A stretch of 64,000 nucleotides of DNA from Lantana camara (taxonomy: Eukaryota > Streptophyta > Magnoliopsida > Lamiales > Verbenaceae): the NCBI GenBank assembly GCA_037501455.1, contig CM074862.1:57319501-57383500 (forward strand), given 5' to 3'. Position numbers and translations under genes: made by a program. This document shows, in pieces, positions 57,079 through 64,000 of this stretch (its first letter is position 1; every line of letters begins with the position of its first letter). The notes under the pieces were generated by a model, which saw only the letters and a list, made by a program, of their open reading frames with translations, was not told the origin of the DNA and ran no database searches.

Positions 57079-58022
57079 TGTAACATCCCGCTCGTCCGAT
57101 TTATAAGGTACGCCACGTTTCAACCTTTTAATGTGTTTAATTATGTGATTTTATATTTTTTGTGGCCCTACTTTGAACTCTTTTAGAGTTTAGGGGCCCC
57201 TTTGTAATTTTCACTTTTTAGGGGTTTTTCTATCATTTCTCGTTCGATCGAGTTTTTGACCTTTTTGACCCCTTCAACGTGTTCGGGGCATCGAGACGAG
57301 TCCGTAGACTCTAAGTTTGCCCCATTCTGACTTCGTTAGTCCGTTCTTCCAACCGTTTTTGTGTACGAGGACCTGAGATATATACCCCGGATCCTCGTTT
57401 TGCGTGCCAAAATTTCAGCTCCAGACTCATCGTCTTCCTCCCCTGATTGGCACTATTCACACATTGGAGTAGTGAAAACACACAAACGTCCGTTCTCGCT
57501 TGTTTCTCGAAGGAATTCGACGTTTGAGTATTGGAAATTTATCAACTCGACGAGCCTAACACAATGGTACAAGAATCATAGCCTGAAACTCAGCGGTGGT
57601 GGCGCTACGACAAAGCAGTGGCGACGGAATGGACAACCGCCACTTCCCGGCGGTCTCCGGCATTTTTTCTCCGTCACGCGCCACCCCAGCTGTTAGACAA
57701 CCTCCCGGCGCAGCTCCAGTTCCAGCGGCGTGGCCAATGGTGGACGGACGGCGGCGCACACGCCAACTGAAGATCGGCGGCGGTGGCGTGTGTACTGTAG
57801 CACCCCGCTCCAACGCTTTCCGGTGAGATTCGCGGTCGAGCTTTGGTGGTTTCCGAAGTATTTTGGCCTCCTCATTCCATTTTCGGCATCATTTTGGGCC
57901 AAGTAAGGTCGGATGTCGTTGAACCGGCGAGTGGCGCACCGGCGGACTTTCGGCGGCGATTTGGGACCTTTTTTCGGCCGGTTTTGGTGGTGGCTCCTTC
58001 ACGGAAGTTGCTTAGAATGACT
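57079..58022 (+). mobile_element. LTR G, left part
   Basis: Starts TGTAACATCCCGCTCGTCC. The first 500 bp are AT-rich; 57590-58010 is GC-rich with GGCGG/CCGGC words. Interrupted by H after TGACT (58018-58022). Frames in the GC-rich part overlap on both strands and are not accepted as genes. Confidence 0.72.
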
Positions 58023-58443
58023 TGTAACACCCGAGCGCAAGGTGTCACATCCCCCGCACCGAGACTCAACCCGAATATGAAATGGACGATCCATACCCGA
58101 GCTATATCACGGTGAACGGGGACATACACACACTTTATGCTAGGCGGGACTAACCCTTGAACCATAAAATCAGAATAAACATTAAAGTGGAATCAATAAA
58201 CGAACATACATCATATATATATACAATGAGCATCACAGCTCCAAAAACAAGTCATATACATCATCAATTGCCGTCACGGCTCAAAACAAGTACACTCCAT
58301 ATTAACATTCATATACAAGGATGAAAAGTAGAGTACTCATATACCAAATCATAATTAGTGTATGCAAGTGTAAAACCCAAAATACTGAGCTAGAGACGAA
58401 TGCTAGACCTATGACTCGTATTCCCGCCTAACTCCCTTGACAC

Positions 58444-60584
58444 CTGCACGACACAGCTGAAAGCCAAACAGGTTCAGTCCAAAAGGGACTGGTGGGTATA
58501 AAACAGGGCATAAATATAATATACGACGGTAATTAAACATTCACATGCAAGCTATAATCCCAAGTGAGGTTTTTAAAGAGTTTCCCAAGTGGGTGAATAG
58601 AAATCATCAAAAGGGATTATAACGGTTCATTAACATTAGGTCATTATTGGCCCGGCGAGTGGGCGTGCATTCTCTCCAACCAACACCTTGTGTAATTCAT
58701 TTAAACATTCATTCATTCTTTCTTTTCATGCATATCAATTCTTTCCTGCACAATCATTAACATTCAACCTTCTTCCTCCGGGTTGGTGGCGGGTTTGCAA
58801 GGCTCATCCACCCATTCATTGACCAAAAGGGGAACATGACTCCCCAGATGGCACTCAGCGTCCATTCCTCGCTAACTCCTAATGAGGTCCGGTTACGCAG
58901 TTCATTGGTGGAACTAGTGTGAGGGATCACCGTCAGCCCTTGCCTCCTTGGGTCACCACTCACACCAAGTCCCTGGGCCCCATTCTGTGCATTCATTCAT
59001 TCATTCTCGCCAAAACAATAGGTATGTTCATGAAATAAGGGCTTTACGTTGAAATCATTTGCTCTTGAAAATGACTCTATATACATATAATAGTTTTTAG
59101 CTGAAATCTTTACACGTTGAGAGTATATAGGGTCATTTATCTAATAGTAGAGAAACCCACCTTAAACGGCAAAAGGAGAACACAAGAGCCTCACAGACCG
59201 GCCTCGTCTCCAACGGAATCAAAATCTGTGCAATAGAGGTGAAGTGAGACTCAATATGACTAAATAAGACACTCGACAATGAAATGATTATGATATGAAT
59301 ATATAAAAGATAAGAGTATGTTATGAAAATGTTCATGTGCACTATTAAGGAATTTAAATCATATAATCAAGTCATTCAATCATTCGTTCACCTTCATTCG
59401 AATTCATAATTTCACGTTTCCAATCATTTCAATTCAAGAAATTCAAATATAATCATAGCACAAGTTAAATCACATTTCTAATTAGAAATGAAATAATTAC
59501 ATACATTCAATTTAAAATCAGAAATTAAATAAAACATGAAATAGATAACAATTAAATTCTATAATTCGATTAAATCAAATAACATTTAATATTTAATAAA
59601 CATATATATAAATATATATATATATATATACATGCACACGTACACAACATGCATGCAAATTATTTAAGTGTATATATATATGTATATGTGCATACGTACA
59701 GCAACATATAACAATGCATGCAAATCCCTAAATCATGCATGTAAATCTCGTGCATTGACATATGTATATATATAGGTATATGTACGCATGCAACAACAAC
59801 ACATGTATAAAATTCAGAAGGTGACACGCCCGTGTCACCAATATAGAGCAAACCGGGACACCCCCGCGTCTCGGTACAGTGATATCAGACAGTCTTGCAC
59901 CCCCGTGTCATGCTGAAAAGGAAAAGGTTAACACGCCTGTGTCAAATGCATGCAGCAGCTCAACATATAACCCCTGTTTCATGGCTTAAAACGCAGCAGC
60001 AACTAAAGCAACATTTAGGCAAGATATGCAGCAACAAATGGCGTGAAATGCAACAGCAAACCAGCCCTAACAATTCACAAAACTGACAACAACAAGAATA
60101 AGAAGACGCAGCAGCTGACAGTAGAAGATTCAGTCCAAAAACAGGGTACCAATTCCGCAAAAAAACAGGGCATGACTGAACTCCTTTAACTCAACAAATT
60201 CAGGTCAGTTTAGGTTATCCAAAATGCAGCAAAACAACACAAATTCAACCTATATAACAACTCCAAGAAAGCTCAAACGCAGCAGCGGCAACACGAATGA
60301 AGAAAGGAGGAAAACTCCATTTTTATTCAAAATTCATTAATGGTAACTCAACCAATTCTCAACTACCAGCTAATACATCACCATAAATGCAAAGAAGAGA
60401 TCAAAACAATCATTTTCATGCTTTGAATCAATCAAAAAGCTCAAGAGATGAAAGAGATCCACAAAATTGTATAAAACCTAATATATATTCATCTCTGCCA
60501 ATACCTCATAAAACCATGCTTAAATTTAGGGATGAATAGATGAAAATGACTTATATTGAATGTACATAACATATCTAAGCTTAC
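58444..60584 (-). other. Predicted LTR intron in H
   Basis: Minus-strand donor CACAAG/GTAAGC (60584) and acceptor GTCGTGCAG/GTGTC (58444). Hairpin CAGTCC-CTTTT-GGACTG (58475-58491), a perfect 6-bp stem. The branch-point match is imperfect here (CTGAA). Length is 2141 nt. Confidence 0.42.
59823..59944 (-). repeat. CACGG-type palindrome array, H
   Basis: GACACGCCCGTGTC (59823-59836), GACACCCCCGCGTC (59857-59870), a partial CACCCCCGTGTC near 59898 and AACACGCCTGTGTC near 59930. The same class as in M but partly decayed. Confidence 0.8.
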
Positions 60585-60937
60585 CTTGTGGATTAATGGA
60601 GGTTGGGAAGAGATTTGAGCTTGAATCTCTTGGTAGGGCTTGAGCTACGGGAAAAACTGGGAAGCAGATGATGTTTGGGAAATTTCAGCAAGTGGGAAGG
60701 GTTGGTTCGGTTTGGGGGATTTATGGAAGGTTAGAGGGTTGAGTTAGGGTTCTATAGAGTCTAACCATGGTTAATTTGGTCAATGTTTGAACAAGATATG
60801 GTCATTTTAGTGCAGCAAGGTTAGTTTCATCGCCGTTTCGTTTTTCGGTTGAATTTCGGAGGTTCAAATGATTTTGGAAAAATATAAGGCTAAGTTTATT
60901 AAACCCGAATCTTCGATACGAGTTCAACGAAGTTGAC

Positions 60938-61009
60938 GGAACTCGAATCCGAGTTCCCGAGCTCAAGATATTAAATACGGAACCAAGGGTGCGCTAATTG
61001 CTCGTTAGC
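60938..61009 (-). promoter_or_regulatory. Paired U3 dyads, H
   Basis: GGAACTCGAATCCGAGTTCC (60938-60957), a perfect 8-bp dyad. Compared with M, one stem position has changed on both arms. GCTAA-TTGCTCG-TTAGC lies at 60993-61009. Confidence 0.55.
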
Positions 61010-61487
61010 CCCTGACATGGATTCCAAAAATAAAATAAATCAGAAACACATGCAAATGAACCCAAAAATACGAAACTAACATATATTCATATACAAGACA
61101 CGTATAAGTCCAACATATTAAATTTGCATGAAATTTCGGTATCGATTTATATAAAAACGAAGCACGTAAATGTGGCTCATAAACAATGTAACAATAAAAT
61201 TCATAACATTATAAATAATATAAAAATTAAATGCGTATTTAATTTATAAATACATGCATGCATCAATTATGAATTAATAACAAATTCACTAATTAAGTTC
61301 AATTAGCGCATTAACATATTAATATTATATAAATTAATATTAATAAAACTTAAAATAAAATAATTAACATTAATTATAATTAAAATTAAATTAAATATAT
61401 AAAACACGTATAATAATTATTTCGCGTAATTGGGTAAACACATGCGGCATGCTGTACTACTTACTAAAAAAAACCTGGGGCGTTACA

Positions 61488-64000
61488 TGACGAAACTTAG
61501 CGGATGGCGTTAGCCCCGACTCGAGAACCGGCCGGTGGCGACGGACCGGCGGTCCGATTTTCCAGCGACTTTTCCGGCAAATTGGTTAGGGGCTTTCGAA
61601 GGCCTTGCTACGGGCTTTCCAACGGTATGTCCGGATTTTGTTTTCGTGTTACGGTTTGTATTTAATTTCAGTTTTCGTCGTTGGGATTTAGTTCGGTTTT
61701 TCGTCAACGAAATCCGGTGTGCTTGGTATTTTCTGAAATTGGTTGAGGGCTTTTGTCAAGTAGGCCGAGGCTTACGTTCCTGTCCTTCCGGGGAATTTTC
61801 CGACCATCGGAGGTGGTGGTCCGGCGGCTGCACGTGGCGGTTACAATGGTTCCGCGGGCGGCATTTCGACGCCCTTCGGGCAGCAAGTTCCTCTCGTCGT
61901 GGTGAGTCCAATGCCACTTTCCGTTTGTCAATCGGATGTCCGGTTGATTGGTTGTGATTTATTTTGTATAACTTAAATATTTGAAATTAATTGTTTTAAT
62001 TGCTAATTGCTTGATTTGTCGATCGAATTGTACTTCAATGTATACGAAATCATGTATGAAATGAATTATGATATATATGAACTTGTTATGGTTGGGAGTT
62101 GATAGGTAAGCTCATGTGATTTATATGAAAACTCGAAGCATGCTATTATGTGATTTTATTGTTCTTGTACGACGTGCTTCTATATGAAATGTGATATGTT
62201 TTGATTTGCAATGTGAAGCCCAGCATGTTAAATTTGTTAATTGTTTAGCCTAGAGGGGAGGTTAGTGTAATTTTTCGGAAATGTGTAAAATTTGCGTGAT
62301 TGAATTAATTAAACCCCGTTAATTGAATTTGTTATGTAATAAATGAATTGTTTGTGTGATAAATGAAATGATATGATTTGCCTTGCCTTTCAGCTCTCTT
62401 ATTTGCATTAATTGTGCATGTTGAATGTAATTAATATAACTTTGAACTCTGCTTATGTGATTGCATTCCTTGAGTGTTTGAGCATTGTCGTGCGTCTCTG
62501 TGTGGTTGTCTGAGTCCAAGTCTGAGCTCTGTGTGGTATTTTGTGTGTTCATTGGTTCAGGTGCACCCGGGGTGGTGACAAGTGGTCGTGCAGGTTCCGG
62601 GGTGGACCATTTGCTGTGTCTTCGGCTGTGTTTGGTTCCAGTTGAGGTTAGGATATAGTTATACCCTATCGCTATGTGCCCGTTTTCGAATGTGTACGAT
62701 TTATAAGCCTGGTATATACGTAGATATGTGTGAAATATACACTTTGATGGTTTTGTCATAAGTTTGAAAGTAAAGAACGCTATGTATGAGCCTATGTATG
62801 CTTACTGTCGGTTTGTTATGACTTCGAGGTCAGTCTGCATGATATGTACGTACGATAAGATAAGTACGATATGCATGAGATAAATCTGTCTGTCTGTGTG
62901 TGGCGGGTTAAGTTTCCAATATATATTTGTTATCTGTGTGATGGGCCCCGGAGTTGTGCGTAAGGGAGACCCGGGACGACGATGGGGTCGCCGGTTACAA
63001 CCCCTGTGCACTTCTCCACAAAAGGGAGACTTAGCTCATCCTCGGGAGGTCGAGGGGAAAGCGGGTCTTCTTGAGCCGGCGGCGTGCTACGTGACCCGTT
63101 GAAGGAGCGGGTGGATCCCCCGTCTCATTACATTTCTATGTGGGGGTTGAGAGGGGCACCTCTCTTCCCCAAACGGCGTGAAGGAAGGTACGTTTGATTT
63201 GATTCCGTTTGTTTATGCCTGTGTGTGATCTGAGGAGTTTGGTTGGATTAAATTCGTACCCGCCAAGTGTTCTGTCTGTCCGTCTGTCATAAATTCGTGA
63301 AACGAGGGTAGATTCTTAAATTAAGATAAAAATTGGATTTTTGCTATTAAACTAATAAGTTATCTTTTGATACGTGTGCTAAGTCTGCATGAGTTGAACG
63401 TATGTTTTGAGATATGCATAAGCTAAGTTTTGTTCGTTATGTTTTGACAAGTCTCCCTATGTGTATATTATCACGGGAAAATGTTTTGGCGTGCAAAAAC
63501 TAACCCCGGGTTCATGAATATTACTTCTACTTTGTGCTGTGCTCTATATATATGTATAGCGTGCGTGTGTTAACCCCTCGCTCAGTTTTGGACTGACCCC
63601 TCCCCTTTTATGTTTTAGTTTGCAGGTTTTGCCTTGGAGTTCGTTGGAGCTACGCGGTTGTTAGTGTCTGTCGAGTCGGTGTCAGTTTGTCTGAGTTTGA
63701 TAAGTGCTTTATTCGAATCACGTTTGTTAATTTTGTACAAGCTATGATATATTTTATGCAGGTTCGTACTTATGATTTGAATGTATAGAATTCGGGACAG
63801 GTTAGGACAGGTGCTCGGATTAGTCGAACCCGTTTGATTATATGTTTGATCGGGACAGGTTTCTAGGGCCAGTTGAACCCGTTTTGTTGTTTAGTTATTC
63901 GGGACAGGCTAGGACAGGTTGCCTTGTTTAGTTGAACCCGTTTGGGTTGATGCTGTTTTACTTTCTGGATATATGAATTTATGATCGCTGATTTAAGTTT
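61488..64000 (+). mobile_element. LTR G, right part (runs off the window)
   Basis: Resumes after H with GC-rich sequence to about 61900. Then comes the usual LTR plan: donor-like site (61625), GC-rich block with GGGCCCCGGAG (about 62945-63190), hairpin (63582-63596), acceptor (63625) and three GGGACAGG...GAACCCGTTT repeats near 63790-63950. The end is not reached. No gene is supported; short frames at 61535-61957 and 62319-62759 lack recognisable domains. Confidence 0.72.
61625..63625 (+). other. Predicted LTR intron in G
   Basis: Donor-like AACG/GTATGT. Hairpin TCAGT-TTTGG-ACTGA (63582-63596) with CTGAC. The acceptor TTTTAGTTTGCAG/GTTTTG is 29 nt further on. Length is 2001 nt. The donor is the weakest of the set. 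Confidence 0.4.

Larger units (their letters stand above)
58023..61487 (-). mobile_element. Solo LTR H (minus strand)
   Basis: 3465 bp. The minus strand starts TGTAACGCCCCAGG and ends GGGTGTTACA. Flanks TGACT and TGACG are a TSD with one change. Related to M in U3 (dyads 60938-61009) and in the GC-rich block (about 58770-58990). It includes TA/TG-rich microsatellite stretches near 59600-59780. No PBS or interior, so a solo LTR. Confidence 0.85.

Noticed and set aside
57796..57808. TGTAGCACCCCGC at 57796, like the end of a minus-strand LTR
   Set aside because: Thirteen bases match M's LTR end, but no LTR sequence follows (no CATCCCCCGCAC block). Treated as chance inside LTR G.
59590..59790. 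TA/TG-rich microsatellites as a possible replication or matrix element
   Set aside because: Simple AT repeats are common in these LTRs, and nothing in the sequence supports a function.
61535..61957. 140-codon frame in LTR G
   Set aside because: In the GC-rich part of the LTR with overlapping frames on both strands; no recognisable domain or conservation.

Overview
The window looks like plant nuclear heterochromatin made entirely of nested LTR retrotransposons. The evidence is plant-type primer-binding sites complementary to initiator tRNA-Met (TGGTATCAGAGC), Ty3/Gypsy LTRs of 3-4 kb, a chromodomain-bearing Gypsy pol (Tekay/Del-like), a Ty1/Copia pol, and 5-bp target-site duplications. An angiosperm, probably a eudicot, is likely; I cannot name the species. 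I found no host gene, tRNA or rRNA gene, organelle insert or CRISPR array.

Left block (1-16160). A long LTR (K, +) runs off the left edge and is split by a complete non-autonomous element M (2832-13895, -). M has 4.0-kb LTRs, a 3.0-kb non-coding interior and a perfect TSD, TAGAG. K abuts a truncated minus-strand LTR (J, 14019-15755), which abuts another minus-strand LTR scrap (L, to about 16160). Centre (16161-57078). Element I (+, deleted interior) is split by element A (+, from 19216), a coding-deficient relative of B. A's 3' LTR was hit three times: by B (27323-40693, TSD GGGTC/GGGTT), which carries a decayed gag-pol with chromodomain and itself holds LTR fragment C; by solo LTR D (40874-56742, TSD CACCT); and by G (from 57079). 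D contains a Copia element E (41223-53233, -, TSD CCAGC) with a largely open pol. E's gag is broken by an inverted solo LTR of its own family, F (46540-48483, TSD GCTGA). Right block: LTR G runs off the right edge and is split by solo LTR H (58023-61487, -).

The most interesting signal is shared architecture inside the Gypsy LTRs of otherwise diverged families. Most copies show a splice-donor-like site after a short first exon, an interior of 1.8-2.7 kb holding a GC-rich conserved block and arrays of palindromes (CACGG-CCGTG type), and a 3' splice site. That 3' splice site has a CTRAY branch-point match inside a small hairpin whose stem changes in a compensatory way between families, a pyrimidine tract and TTTGCAG/GT. 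This predicts a leader intron inside the LTR with a branch point that can be masked. Two further dyads in U3 also show compensatory changes.

Other signals are six CACGTG boxes in 68 bp in each Copia LTR, nine TTGACY W-boxes in 71 bp in D, a six-unit hairpin array beside M's polypurine tract, and an inverted LTR within E that could give long hairpin RNA. All coordinates, counts and comparisons were made by eye.
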